A DNA stretch of 36,057 nt from Oscillospiraceae bacterium (lineage in GTDB: Bacteria; Bacillota; Clostridia; Oscillospirales; Oscillospiraceae), in assembly GCA_015067925.1 (NCBI GenBank), contig SVLN01000003.1, positions 1-36,057 on the forward strand, given 5' to 3'. Positions 14,540 through 21,983 of this stretch are shown one piece after another. The translations under genes and the position numbers were made by a program. Position 1 is the first letter of the stretch; each line of letters starts with the position of its first letter. A model generated the notes under the pieces. That model made no database searches, was not told where the DNA came from, and worked only from the letters and a program-made list of their open reading frames with translations.

Positions 14540-15124
14540 TTATTCTTCCGGACCGGAGATTTTGCTCTCATCCGTTATATATTTGACCACACGGGCCGGA
14601 TTGCCGGCCACAACAGCGCCAGCGGGAACATCCCTTGTTACGACACTCCCGGCCGCCACCACCGCATTGTTGCCAATCGTAACGCCGGGCAGAATGGTAC
14701 AGTTGCCGCCAATCCAGACGGTGTTGCCGATATGGACCTCAGCGCCCTTGGCAATGCCGGTCTTTCGCTGCTCGGGATTGAGGGGATGGTTGATGGCAAA
14801 AATGCAGGTATGCGGACCAATCAGGCAATCATCGCCAATGACAATTCGGGCAGCGTCCAGGAAGGTGCAGTCAAAATTGGCGAAGAAGTTGTTGCCGACT
14901 TCAATGGAAAAACCGTAGTCGCAATGGAACGGCGGCTTGATGAACGGCTTCTCGCCGCAGGCACCGAAGAGCTCCTTCAGAATCCGCACACGATTCTCCG
15001 GCTCGTGTTCGCCCGTTGCATTGTATTCAGCAGCCAATTCTCTGGCGTGGGCCTTGCAGGCCATGAGTTCACTATCGCCGGTGAGGAACCACTCACAGGC
15101 TCTCATTTTTTCGCGTTCTGTCAT
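14540..15124 (-). CDS. Sugar O-acetyltransferase (Maa/LacA-like, hexapeptide repeat)
   Basis: The 194-residue protein has the N-terminal cap of maltose/galactoside acetyltransferases (Thr-Glu-Arg-Glu-Lys-Met-Arg-Ala). A left-handed beta helix follows with hexapeptide repeats such as Val-Ile-Gly-Asp-Asp-Cys and Ile-Gly-Gly-Asn-Cys-Thr-Ile. H113 in Ala-Ile-Asn-His-Pro is the catalytic base of the family. It transfers acetyl from acetyl-CoA to a sugar hydroxyl in the cytoplasm; the acceptor is unknown. It starts nine bases after the dCMP deaminase stop, in one leftward unit. Confidence 0.92.
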   Translation of the reverse strand: MTEREKMRACEWFLTGDSELMACKAHARELAAEYNATGEHEPENRVRILKELFGACGEKPFIKPPFHCDYGFSIEVGNNFFANFDCTFLDAARIVIGDDCLIGPHTCIFAINHPLNPEQRKTGIAKGAEVHIGNTVWIGGNCTILPGVTIGNNAVVAAGSVVTRDVPAGAVVAGNPARVVKYITDESKISGPEE

Positions 15125-15133
15125 AACAGCACC

Positions 15134-15628
15134 TTACAGCACGTAGCTTTCGTCCAGGATGGAGTCATCATCATCGATCCATTCCTTCTGCACATCCACC
15201 ACGCGATATTCGGTGGCCGTATCACGGATGACCACCTTCTCAATACCGGCGTTGATGATAAGGCGTCTGCACATGGAACAGGACGTGGAATCGGGAATCA
15301 GATCGCCCGTTTCGGGATTGCGGCAGGCCATGTACAGCGTCGCGCCCAGAGTCTCGCCGCGGGCGGCGGAAATAATGCAGTTGGCCTCGGCATGCACGCT
15401 GCGGCAGAGCTCATAACGCTCGCCACTGGGGATGCCCAGCTTCTTTCGGATGCAGTAGCCCATATCCACGCAGTTGGCGCGGCCGCGGGGTGCGCCGTTA
15501 TAGCCGGTGGAAACGATTTCATCGTTGCGCACAATGATGGCGCCATACATCCGGCGCAGGCAGGTAGAGCGCTCCAGAACAGTCTGGGCAATATCCAGAT
15601 AGTAGTTATTCTTGTCGATTCTCTGCAT
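15134..15628 (-). CDS. dCMP deaminase (ComEB-like)
   Basis: This 164-residue zinc deaminase should convert dCMP to dUMP, the feed for thymidylate synthesis. Zinc and catalytic residues are visible as His79-Ala-Glu81 and Cys117-x2-Cys120. Tyr-Asn-Gly-Ala-Pro-Arg-Gly at about 43-49 and the long insert before the HAE motif are typical of the dCMP rather than the cytidine group. The ATG follows GAGAGGG. A weak TATGAT lies upstream, right after the ilvE terminator, but a TTGCCC partner is only 15 bases away. It is cotranscribed with the acetyltransferase. Confidence 0.92.
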   Translation of the reverse strand: MQRIDKNNYYLDIAQTVLERSTCLRRMYGAIIVRNDEIVSTGYNGAPRGRANCVDMGYCIRKKLGIPSGERYELCRSVHAEANCIISAARGETLGATLYMACRNPETGDLIPDSTSCSMCRRLIINAGIEKVVIRDTATEYRVVDVQKEWIDDDDSILDESYVL

Positions 15629-15664
15629 GGGTCAGTTCCCTCTCTTCAAATTCATCATATTTTG

Positions 15665-15694
15665 AAAAAAGAGCGGGCAATTTGCCCGCTCTTT
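15665..15694 (-). terminator. Terminator of ilvE
   Basis: A 12-base stem (arms AAAGAGCGGGCA and its complement) with a 3-base loop. On the minus strand six T follow. It lies just after the ilvE stop. Confidence 0.92.
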
Positions 15695-15699
15695 GCAGT

Positions 15700-16767
15700 T
15701 TATTCCACAATGACAGTCCAGCCGAAGGTGTCTTCGCAACGCCCCCACTGGATGCCGGTCAGCTGGTCGTAGAGCTTCTGGGTCACCTCACCGATCTGGC
15801 CTTCGCCGATGACATAGTTCTTGCCGGCGTAGTTCAGCTCACCAATGGGAGAAACGACCGCGGCGGTGCCGCTGCCGAAGGCTTCAATCAGGCGGCCATC
15901 CGCAGCACAGCCGACCAGCTCGTCCACGCTGATGCGGCGCTCTGTGACCTTCATGCCCCAGCTGCGCAGCAACTCCAGGCAGGACTTGCGGGTGATGCCG
16001 GGCAGGATGCTGCCCACCAGAGCGGGGGTAACGATCTCGTCGCCAATCTTGAACAGCACGTTCATGGCGCCAACTTCTTCAATATACTTCTGTTCCACGC
16101 CGTCCAGCCACAGAACCTGGGAGAAGCCCTTCTGGGCAGCGCGTTCACCGGCGCGCAGGGAGGCAGCGTAGTTGCCGCCGCACTTGGTATAGCCGGTGCC
16201 GCCGCGCACAGCGCGCACATCGTCCTGCTCAATCATGATGCGAACAGGATTGATGCCGGTGGCATAATAAGGGCCAACAGGGCTGAGCACGATGCAGAAC
16301 TGATAGCTGTGGGAAGCATGCACGCCGATGTGAATATCGGTAGCAAAGATGAACGGGCGGATATACAGACTGGTGTTGGGGGCGGTGGGGATCCAATCGC
16401 GGTCGACCTTGACCAGTTCCTTGACAGCCTGGACGCAGAAGTCCACATCCACCTCGGGAATGCACAGACGTTCGCAGGAGGTGTTCATGCGCTTGAAGTT
16501 TTCCTCCGGGCGGAACAAGCGGATCTTACCGTCCACGCCATAGTAGGCCTTCATACCCTCAAAGATCTCCTGGGCATAGTGCAGCACCATGCAGGCAGGA
16601 TCCATCTGGAACGGAGCATAGGGCACAATACGAGGATCATGCCAGCCCTGTCCCTCATCATAGTTCATCAGGAACATATGATCGGAAGTATACACACCAA
16701 AGGGCAGATTGTCGCCTTCGGGCTTTTTCTTAGGGTTCTGAGTCAGTTCAATTCTGATTTTTTCCAT
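15700..16767 (-). CDS. ilvE: Branched-chain amino acid aminotransferase
   Basis: This PLP enzyme makes or degrades leucine, isoleucine and valine by transfer of the amino group between 2-oxo acids and glutamate. The 355-residue length matches the longer (mammalian/YbgE-type) class. Tyr-Thr-Lys-Cys-Gly-Gly-Asn-Tyr-Ala-Ala holds the PLP lysine, K195. Phe-Glu-Gly-Met-Lys-Ala-Tyr at about 69-75 and Arg-Pro-Glu-Glu-Asn-Phe-Lys-Arg-Met at about 86-94 are family signatures. The ATG follows GGAGTGA. It is a single-gene unit with promoter and terminator. No T-box or leader-peptide attenuator is apparent in the 5' region. Confidence 0.95.
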   Translation of the reverse strand: MEKIRIELTQNPKKKPEGDNLPFGVYTSDHMFLMNYDEGQGWHDPRIVPYAPFQMDPACMVLHYAQEIFEGMKAYYGVDGKIRLFRPEENFKRMNTSCERLCIPEVDVDFCVQAVKELVKVDRDWIPTAPNTSLYIRPFIFATDIHIGVHASHSYQFCIVLSPVGPYYATGINPVRIMIEQDDVRAVRGGTGYTKCGGNYAASLRAGERAAQKGFSQVLWLDGVEQKYIEEVGAMNVLFKIGDEIVTPALVGSILPGITRKSCLELLRSWGMKVTERRISVDELVGCAADGRLIEAFGSGTAAVVSPIGELNYAGKNYVIGEGQIGEVTQKLYDQLTGIQWGRCEDTFGWTVIVE

Positions 16768-16807
16768 TGAGAATCACTCCGTTTTCCGTAGAATTGATGC
16801 TGAAACC

Positions 16808-16836
16808 ATTATAACTTGCAGGGGGCTTTCGCGCAA
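16808..16836 (-). promoter_or_regulatory. Promoter of ilvE
   Basis: Minus-strand TTGCGC and a perfect TATAAT with 17 bases between. The predicted start point is about 35 bases before the ATG. The -35 again has the TTGCnn form. Confidence 0.7.
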
Positions 16837-16909
16837 TTGGAAACTTCGACAGATTTTCTTTCCGCTTCCCGGTAATTTCTGTATTTCTGCCGCTGTATTT
16901 ACGAAAAGA

Positions 16910-16939
16910 TTGCAATTCTCCCAAAGAAAATGCTATAAT
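16910..16939 (+). promoter_or_regulatory. Promoter of the secreted stalk-domain gene
   Basis: TTGCAA and TATAAT with 18 bases between, and a TGC directly before the -10 (extended -10). The ATG at 16971 lies about 25 bases after the predicted start point. Confidence 0.7.
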
Positions 16940-16970
16940 GCCAGTAGCTCGTCCAGAAAGGAGGACTCTG

Positions 16971-18122
16971 ATGAAACGACGTTTGTTTGCCGTTATCCTG
17001 ACACTTTGCTTACTCATGACGATGCTTCCCCTCAGTGTTCTGAGTTCAGCGGACATCATTATCGTTGCAATCAATGATACCGTCCCCTTCTCCATCAGTG
17101 AGGCGGCAATGCCGTTCTACTCATCGGATCGGCTGTACCTGCCCTATTCCGTGTTCAACAACAGCACTCTGGGCGTTGTGCCTTCCTATGATTCCTCCAA
17201 CCGGACCCTGACCCTTTCCAATCAGACCCATAAGCTGGTTTTCTCGCTGGATGACGGTGTTGTAAAAAAGCCCGACGGAACAGAGGATCAGATCTCTGCC
17301 ATTGTCCGATTCGGCATCATGTTTGTTCCTGCAGAATACTGCACCACCTATTTTGGCATCAGCCTGAGCTATCTCACCAGCCAGGGCGGTTATCCCGTTG
17401 TGCGATTGAAGACGGGCGATGAAGTCTACAGTGATTCCCTCTTCATTGAAAAAGCAGAGAATCTGATTGCGTATCGTCTTTCCCAGTATATCCCCTCCGA
17501 CGGTGGACCCGTTACGCCTCCGGTCATTGACCCCAACACAGGTCATCCGCCTGCAGATGATCCCACGCTGCCGCCGGATAACCCCATTGACGAGAACCCT
17601 CCCGTGGAGGAAAATCCCGGGCTTCCTCCGTCGATCATTCCTCAGTACGTGTACGCCATCTGCGGAACCTCGGAAGTTTTCCTTGACCGCATGGACAACA
17701 CCAGCTTCCCCGCCTGTTTTCTTCTGACGCCGGAGCAGCTTTCGGAATCTTATGATCTGGTGCGTCACATCGTGGGCAGTGGCTATACCTTGGGAATTGA
17801 CCTGCGTGGCTACGAGGATGCCATGGACGCCTATCGCAAAGCCAATGATGCTCTGGATGAAGCATGTTTCTTCCGTACCGCTCTTGTGCTTTGTGATGAG
17901 ACGCAGCGCATATCACTGCGGGAAGAGGGTCTGATTGCTTTCTCACCTGTGGAAAATGCACCTGAGGTTGGCGCTTCTCTGCTGCTTCTGGATCCCGGCA
18001 ACGCCATCGGAGAACTGTTTGCACTCTCCAAGAAGGATGTTGAAATTACGTATTTGAGAGAGACCAGCATGATTCCATATCCGGAAGAGGCTCCTGACAA
18101 TGTACAGCCTGACGAAATATAA
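16971..18122 (+). CDS. Secreted protein: stalk domain, Pro-rich linker, degenerate deacetylase-like domain
   Basis: The ATG follows AAAGGAGG and gives 383 residues. Residues 1-26 form a signal peptide (Lys-Arg-Arg, hydrophobic core). Residues about 35-150 resemble the copper amine oxidase N-terminal-like stalk domain of clostridial surface proteins (Asp-Arg-Leu-Tyr-Leu-Pro-Tyr-Ser-Val-Phe, Asn-Arg-Thr-Leu-Thr-Leu). Residues about 178-222 are a Pro/Asp/Glu-rich linker. The rest has the cadence of NodB-type polysaccharide deacetylases (Phe-Pro-Ala-Cys-Phe-Leu-Leu-Thr-Pro-Glu-Gln-Leu, then Leu-Val-Arg-His-Ile-Val-Gly-Ser-Gly-Tyr-Thr-Leu-Gly-Ile). It lacks both the catalytic Asp motif and the His-x3-His metal site, so a binding or structural role outside the cell is more likely than catalysis. 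The fold assignment is by pattern only. Confidence 0.65.
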   Translation: MKRRLFAVILTLCLLMTMLPLSVLSSADIIIVAINDTVPFSISEAAMPFYSSDRLYLPYSVFNNSTLGVVPSYDSSNRTLTLSNQTHKLVFSLDDGVVKKPDGTEDQISAIVRFGIMFVPAEYCTTYFGISLSYLTSQGGYPVVRLKTGDEVYSDSLFIEKAENLIAYRLSQYIPSDGGPVTPPVIDPNTGHPPADDPTLPPDNPIDENPPVEENPGLPPSIIPQYVYAICGTSEVFLDRMDNTSFPACFLLTPEQLSESYDLVRHIVGSGYTLGIDLRGYEDAMDAYRKANDALDEACFFRTALVLCDETQRISLREEGLIAFSPVENAPEVGASLLLLDPGNAIGELFALSKKDVEITYLRETSMIPYPEEAPDNVQPDEI

Positions 18123-18123
18123 G

Positions 18124-18158
18124 AAAAAGCGCCGCGGCATTAAGCCGCGGCGCAGTTT
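18124..18158. terminator. Bidirectional terminator between stalk-protein and MATE genes
   Basis: A perfect GC-rich 10-base stem (GCGCCGCGGC) with an ATTAA loop, A5 on one side and T6 nearby on the other. It lies between two convergent genes. Confidence 0.92.
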
Positions 18159-18159
18159 T

Positions 18160-19503
18160 TTATTCTGTTTCGATTTTTAGTCTCTTGGTCATCCACTTGC
18201 CGGAGCGGTAACGAACCACGCCAACGATACAGGCAGTGATCCAGGCAAGGGGCGTGCCCAGGAACACGCCGATATATCCCAAGGGAATGGACAGGAAGTA
18301 AGAGCAGATGAAACGGGAAATCAGCTCGAACATGCCCATTACAAAGGGGATCATGGCATCACCAGCGCCGTGCATGGTATTACGGGTGGTGATCAGAATG
18401 ACAACAAACGGATAGCTGACCGCAATCATGGAGCAGTACTGATAGGCAATGCGAATTACTTCCGCATCATCCGGCACAAACAGGCCGAGAATCGCTTTGC
18501 CGAAAATCAGCAGGCAGGGACCTGCAACGGCTACGTAGCACAGGGCCAGCTTCAATCCGGCACGGAAGCCTTCCTTGACGCGCTTGTAGTCCCCTGCACC
18601 CACGTTCTGGGCAGCAAAAATCTGCAATGCACCCGACAGAGAGAAGCTGACACAGTTGAACATGCTCTCCATCTTCAGGCCAAGGGTGTAGGCTGCCATG
18701 ACAGTGGAGCCAAAGGAATTGACCAGGGCCTGGATCATAATCATACCGATGTTGACCGTAGAGCTCATCAGGCTGGAAGGAACACCGATCTTTGCGATCA
18801 TCAGCGTCAGCTGAAGATCCAGCTTCATGTCTTTCAGGCCGAAACGCAGCATGGGCATTTTGTGCCAGCCGTAGATCATGCACAAAACGGCGCTGATCGC
18901 AGTGGCAATCACCGTTGCAATGGCTACACCGGCAACAGCCAGGCCAAGCTTTGCCACAAACAGCAGGTTCAGAAGAACGTTCAGGACGCTGGAGATAATC
19001 AAGAACACCAGCGGCGTCACAGAGTCACCCATGGCGCGCAGCAGCGACGAGGACATATTGTAAAGGCCGGAAGCCAGAGCGCCCGCCAGAACAATGCGCA
19101 TATACAGAGCAGCATTAGGAATGACCGTTTCCGGTACATTAATAAGCCGGAGCAGCGGCTTGGTCAGGCAGATGCCAAGACCACCCAACACCACCGCCAG
19201 AATACTGACCAGAATGAAGGACGTTGCCACTGATTGACGCATACGGCCCGTATTGCCGGAACCGTAGATCTGCGCCACAACGACGCTGACACCGGAAGTG
19301 GCACCACCCATGAGCATCAGAAGCAGGTTTGTGATATTACCTGTCGTACCGACCGCTGCAAGCGCGTCAGCACCGACATACCGGCCGACGATCATAGTAT
19401 CGGCAACATTGTAAAACTGCTGGAAAATGGTGGAGATCAGCATAGGGGCAATAAACCGCAGCAGCAGCTTGGTGGGGTTGCCCTTGGTTAAATTCAATGC
19501 CAT
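18160..19503 (-). CDS. MATE-family multidrug/sodium antiporter
   Basis: The 447-residue membrane protein has about 12 predicted helices in two repeats. It opens Lys-Gly-Asn-Pro-Thr-Lys-Leu-Leu-Leu-Arg-Phe, typical of the MATE group. Helix 1 runs into Gln-Gln-Phe-Tyr-Asn-Val-Ala-Asp-Thr-Met-Ile-Val-Gly-Arg, the signature of this family. It exports cationic drugs or metabolites in exchange for Na+ or H+; the substrate is unknown. The ATG has GGGAGG seven bases upstream. It follows proC by 12 bases, so it is cotranscribed with it. Confidence 0.92.
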   Translation of the reverse strand: MALNLTKGNPTKLLLRFIAPMLISTIFQQFYNVADTMIVGRYVGADALAAVGTTGNITNLLLMLMGGATSGVSVVVAQIYGSGNTGRMRQSVATSFILVSILAVVLGGLGICLTKPLLRLINVPETVIPNAALYMRIVLAGALASGLYNMSSSLLRAMGDSVTPLVFLIISSVLNVLLNLLFVAKLGLAVAGVAIATVIATAISAVLCMIYGWHKMPMLRFGLKDMKLDLQLTLMIAKIGVPSSLMSSTVNIGMIMIQALVNSFGSTVMAAYTLGLKMESMFNCVSFSLSGALQIFAAQNVGAGDYKRVKEGFRAGLKLALCYVAVAGPCLLIFGKAILGLFVPDDAEVIRIAYQYCSMIAVSYPFVVILITTRNTMHGAGDAMIPFVMGMFELISRFICSYFLSIPLGYIGVFLGTPLAWITACIVGVVRYRSGKWMTKRLKIETE

Positions 19504-19515
19504 GTGACGACCTCC

Positions 19516-20313
19516 CTACATCAGACGGGACTTTTCCGCCGCGGCCATCACAGCATGCATCACGCTGGCACGGAAGCCTTCCTCCTCCAGTACGCGTACC
19601 GCCTCAATGGTAGTGCCACCGGGAGAACAAACCGCGTCCTTCAATGCTCCGGGATGCTTGCCGGTATCCAGTACCATTCTGGCACTGCCCAGAACCGTCT
19701 GGGCTGCAAAGGTATAGGCCTGATCTCTTGGAATTCCTTCCAGTACCGCCGCATCCGCCATAGCCTCAATGAACATGTAAACGTAAGCAGGACTGCTTCC
19801 GCACAGACCTACAAAGGCATCAAACTGCTTTTCCGGCAGAGAGTGGGCCTCGCCACAGGCAGCGAGCAGTTTCAGAACCTGTGCATAAGTCTCGTCGCTG
19901 ACCAGTTCGTTGCGGCAGACTGCCGTGCAGCCCTCACCCACCAGTGCAGGGGTGTTGGGCATGCAGCGCACAATGGCCACATCCTTGCCGAACTGTTCTT
20001 TCACCCAGGCCAGGGTCTTGCCCGGAGCGACCGTCAGAATCGTCTGGCCCTCTGCCACCGTGTCGGCAATCTCGGCGATCACTTCCGCATAATACTGGGG
20101 CTTGATGGTCAGAACAATCAGCTCTGAATTTTTAGCCAAGTCATAATTGCTGCCGCAGGCGTGGATACCCAGCTTTTGTGCAGTACGATTTGTCATCTCA
20201 TCCGTTGCATCCCGGCAGGCAACTTCCTCGCGGCACACAAGTTCACTGTGCAGCATGCCACTGAGCAGCGCAGAACCCATGTTGCCCATACCGATAAAGC
20301 CAATTCTGTACAT
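19516..20313 (-). CDS. proC: Pyrroline-5-carboxylate reductase
   Basis: ProC reduces 1-pyrroline-5-carboxylate to L-proline with NAD(P)H, the last step of proline synthesis. Start ATG 20313 follows AAGGTGG. The frame is open further upstream, but that stretch holds a terminator and promoter. The 265-residue protein starts Ile-Gly-Phe-Ile-Gly-Met-Gly-Asn-Met-Gly, the Rossmann dinucleotide loop. The C-terminal Gly-Ala-Leu-Lys-Asp-Ala-Val-Cys-Ser-Pro-Gly-Gly-Thr-Thr is the substrate-binding signature of the family. It is cotranscribed with the downstream MATE gene. Confidence 0.96.
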   Translation of the reverse strand: MYRIGFIGMGNMGSALLSGMLHSELVCREEVACRDATDEMTNRTAQKLGIHACGSNYDLAKNSELIVLTIKPQYYAEVIAEIADTVAEGQTILTVAPGKTLAWVKEQFGKDVAIVRCMPNTPALVGEGCTAVCRNELVSDETYAQVLKLLAACGEAHSLPEKQFDAFVGLCGSSPAYVYMFIEAMADAAVLEGIPRDQAYTFAAQTVLGSARMVLDTGKHPGALKDAVCSPGGTTIEAVRVLEEEGFRASVMHAVMAAAEKSRLM

Positions 20314-20347
20314 GAATCCACCTTCAATCAAAATACTTGATAAATAC

Positions 20348-20376
20348 ATCTTATCACATACCATGCCATAAAGCAA
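20348..20376 (-). promoter_or_regulatory. Promoter of proC
   Basis: Minus-strand TTGCTT and TAAGAT with 17 bases between, and TGA directly before the -10 (extended form). The start point would be about 28 bases before the ATG. It lies just downstream of the preceding terminator. Confidence 0.6.
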
Positions 20377-20377
20377 T

Positions 20378-20407
20378 AAAAAAGGCTGCCGGTTCCGGCA
20401 GCCTTTT
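20378..20407 (-). terminator. Terminator of the C-glycoside deglycosidase pair
   Basis: Arms GGCTGCCGG and CCGGCAGCC with a 2-base loop, extended by A and T runs. On the minus strand six T follow. It lies just after the alpha-subunit stop and separates the pair from proC. Confidence 0.92.
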
Positions 20408-20417
20408 CTCAGTCGTT

Positions 20418-21413
20418 TTACTCGCCCAACAGCTTGCGCAGAAGCACATGATGACGGCGAACCTGTTCCACTTCGTCCTCTTCGTAAGGGCACTCAATTC
20501 CGTGGTAAGCTCTCTGTCCTTCAAATTCGGTGGCAATGCAGCCGCTCCAATCCATTTCCTTCATGACGCGAATGGGATTGGCAAAGTCAATGGTCATTTC
20601 CTCGCAATCTTCATTAAAGCGATTGCACTTACCATGGAAGTGAACGATTTCATTCTTCACTTCCCGCAGAAGTTCGGGATCGCAATAGCGATGACGGCGG
20701 GTCATTGGATTGTCGAAGAGCTGGATCTCGCGCTCACCGGCACCGGCAGCACGCAGAATCTCGGCAACCTCGTCCACGCTTTTGCCCTCGCGGCAGGCTG
20801 CGGCACCCAGGTCGATCATCTCGGCATCTGCACCCATGACCTTGGCATAGTGCAGCGAGGAACCGGAAGGGCCACGCATAAAGATTCCAAAGTCCGGAAT
20901 CAGAGAAACTGCCTTGGTGTTATACTTCCGGGCCAGCTCCACGGTATCCTGGATCCACGGATCATGCAGATGCAGCGGTGCATGCACCTCGCGGCCCATG
21001 GACACGCCGTAATACTCAGCGATGGGAATGGCCTGTTCAAATACCTGCAGCGGAACAACTGCCAGAACACGGATGCAGTAGAAGCCAAGACGAGACGCCA
21101 GCTTCAGATCCTGCTCCATCATCTGCACTTGCTCCTGGATGGTAGATTCACGGCCCCTGTAGAGCTTGGAATCAATAAAGGAGTCCATGCAGGTGGGGGT
21201 CAGCTCATATTTCGCAAGAAGCTCCTTGAATTTGGAAACCTCCCAATCATACGGATCGGGGTAACGACCGGCAGGCATCTGCTCATAAATCAGCTCCAGA
21301 CCGGGAGCCTGCGCACTGGTGTGCACCTTTTCCATGCACTGCTCCAGGGTCAACTCACCCTTGAAGTAGGCCTGCTGATAGCTGTAAAGGGAAACGCCTC
21401 TCATAATTGCCAT
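20418..21413 (-). CDS. Putative C-glycoside deglycosidase alpha subunit (xylose-isomerase-like TIM barrel)
   Basis: The ATG follows AAGGAG and gives 331 residues with the TIM-barrel pattern of sugar phosphate isomerase/epimerases. Likely metal ligands are E142 (Arg-Glu-Val-His-Ala-Pro), D174 (Ile-Pro-Asp-Phe-Gly), H258 or H260 (Val-His-Phe-His-Gly-Lys) and E296 or E298 (Ala-Thr-Glu-Phe-Glu-Gly). H144, beside E142, is a candidate general base. The specific call rests on the partner. The gene directly upstream encodes a DUF6379/CGDB protein, and in characterised gut C-glycoside deglycosidases (the DgpB/DgpC and DfgA/DfgB type) this exact TIM-barrel plus small beta pair cleaves the C-C bond of 3-oxo-C-glucosides. 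The 3-oxidase is not in the window. Another C-C or C-O lyase substrate is possible. Confidence 0.75.
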   Translation of the reverse strand: MAIMRGVSLYSYQQAYFKGELTLEQCMEKVHTSAQAPGLELIYEQMPAGRYPDPYDWEVSKFKELLAKYELTPTCMDSFIDSKLYRGRESTIQEQVQMMEQDLKLASRLGFYCIRVLAVVPLQVFEQAIPIAEYYGVSMGREVHAPLHLHDPWIQDTVELARKYNTKAVSLIPDFGIFMRGPSGSSLHYAKVMGADAEMIDLGAAACREGKSVDEVAEILRAAGAGEREIQLFDNPMTRRHRYCDPELLREVKNEIVHFHGKCNRFNEDCEEMTIDFANPIRVMKEMDWSGCIATEFEGQRAYHGIECPYEEDEVEQVRRHHVLLRKLLGE

Positions 21414-21431
21414 AATGCTGCACTCCTTTCC

Positions 21432-21839
21432 TTAGTCTCCGGCAATGGAAACCATCTGACGAACGGTCGCCGCATGGGGTACGCGGCCGCCATAGCTCAT
21501 GCGGATGGCACAGCCCACTTCGATCATATGGCTTCCCACATCAAAGCCACCCTCCAGGGGAACAAACACCGTTGCCGCTTCAGCATACTCCCAACGGAAG
21601 GTCGTAATCGTTTCGATCATCGGCCAGGTATAGCTATGACCGCCGACGGTGAAAATCAGCTTCTCCTTGGGGAACTCCAGATTGTCATACTTGACCCAAA
21701 GATCATCCACCATGCTTAAGGCCACGCCGCGATAATACGGAATGCGCAGGCCGAAGGTAAAGCCGGGCATATTACCGTCTTCCAGCACCACATTGCGGAA
21801 CGAGCCCGGAACCAGCATGTACTTTTGATTGATTTCCAT
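21432..21839 (-). CDS. Putative C-glycoside deglycosidase beta subunit (DUF6379/CGDB)
   Basis: ATG 21839 follows AAGGAG by eight bases and gives 135 residues, the normal size of this family. Features matching what I know of CGD beta subunits are an early Phe-Arg-Asn-Val-Val, then Gly-Phe-Thr-Phe-Gly-Leu-Arg-Ile-Pro-Tyr-Tyr-Arg-Gly, a central Ile-Phe-Thr-Val-Gly-Gly, Arg-Trp-Glu-Tyr and a late Gly-Ser-His-Met-Ile-Glu-Val-Gly. The fold is expected to be a beta sandwich that completes the active site and stabilises the alpha subunit. It precedes the alpha gene by 18 bases, with its own promoter upstream and a terminator after alpha, so the pair is a compact two-gene operon. Confidence 0.8.
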   Translation of the reverse strand: MEINQKYMLVPGSFRNVVLEDGNMPGFTFGLRIPYYRGVALSMVDDLWVKYDNLEFPKEKLIFTVGGHSYTWPMIETITTFRWEYAEAATVFVPLEGGFDVGSHMIEVGCAIRMSYGGRVPHAATVRQMVSIAGD

Positions 21840-21874
21840 AACAAAAACTCCTTTCAATGAAACATCACAAAAAT

Positions 21875-21903
21875 ATTATAGCACGCTATGTATCTGATTG
21901 CAA
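21875..21903 (-). promoter_or_regulatory. Promoter of the C-glycoside deglycosidase pair
   Basis: Minus-strand TTGCAA and a perfect TATAAT with 17 bases between; the -10 is preceded by TGC (extended). The start point would be about 30 bases before the beta-subunit ATG. Confidence 0.72.
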
Positions 21904-21928
21904 GCCCATTTATTACCACGTTCGCACT

Positions 21929-21959
21929 TGTTGAGAATTTTGGATTTCGGTACACACTA
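21929..21959 (+). promoter_or_regulatory. Weak sigmaG-like promoter before spoVAD
   Basis: CACACTA is one base from the sigmaG -10 CATACTA and lies 25 bases before the spoVAD ATG. The -35 region (TGTTGA at 18 bases) is poor. spoVA genes are sigmaG-controlled in Bacillus, so a site is expected hereabouts, but this match is weak. Confidence 0.3.
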
Positions 21960-21983
21960 ACACAAAAAAGAAAGGATCCAACC

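Noticed and set aside
14732..16770. Long plus-strand open frames opposite the acetyltransferase, dCMP deaminase and ilvE.
   Set aside because: The minus-strand genes have clear active-site residues; the opposite frames give low-complexity Ala/Gly-rich products.
16768..16900. A T-box or attenuator upstream of ilvE.
   Set aside because: No T-box signature or leader peptide with branched-chain codons was seen, and the leader after the promoter is only about 35 bases.
16748..17095. A 115-codon minus-strand frame upstream of ilvE.
   Set aside because: It overlaps the ilvE promoter, the divergent promoter and both gene starts; the product is basic and featureless.
20337..21719. A 460-codon open frame on the plus strand opposite the deglycosidase pair.
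   Set aside because: It runs through a terminator and across two convincing minus-strand genes, with no ribosome binding site.
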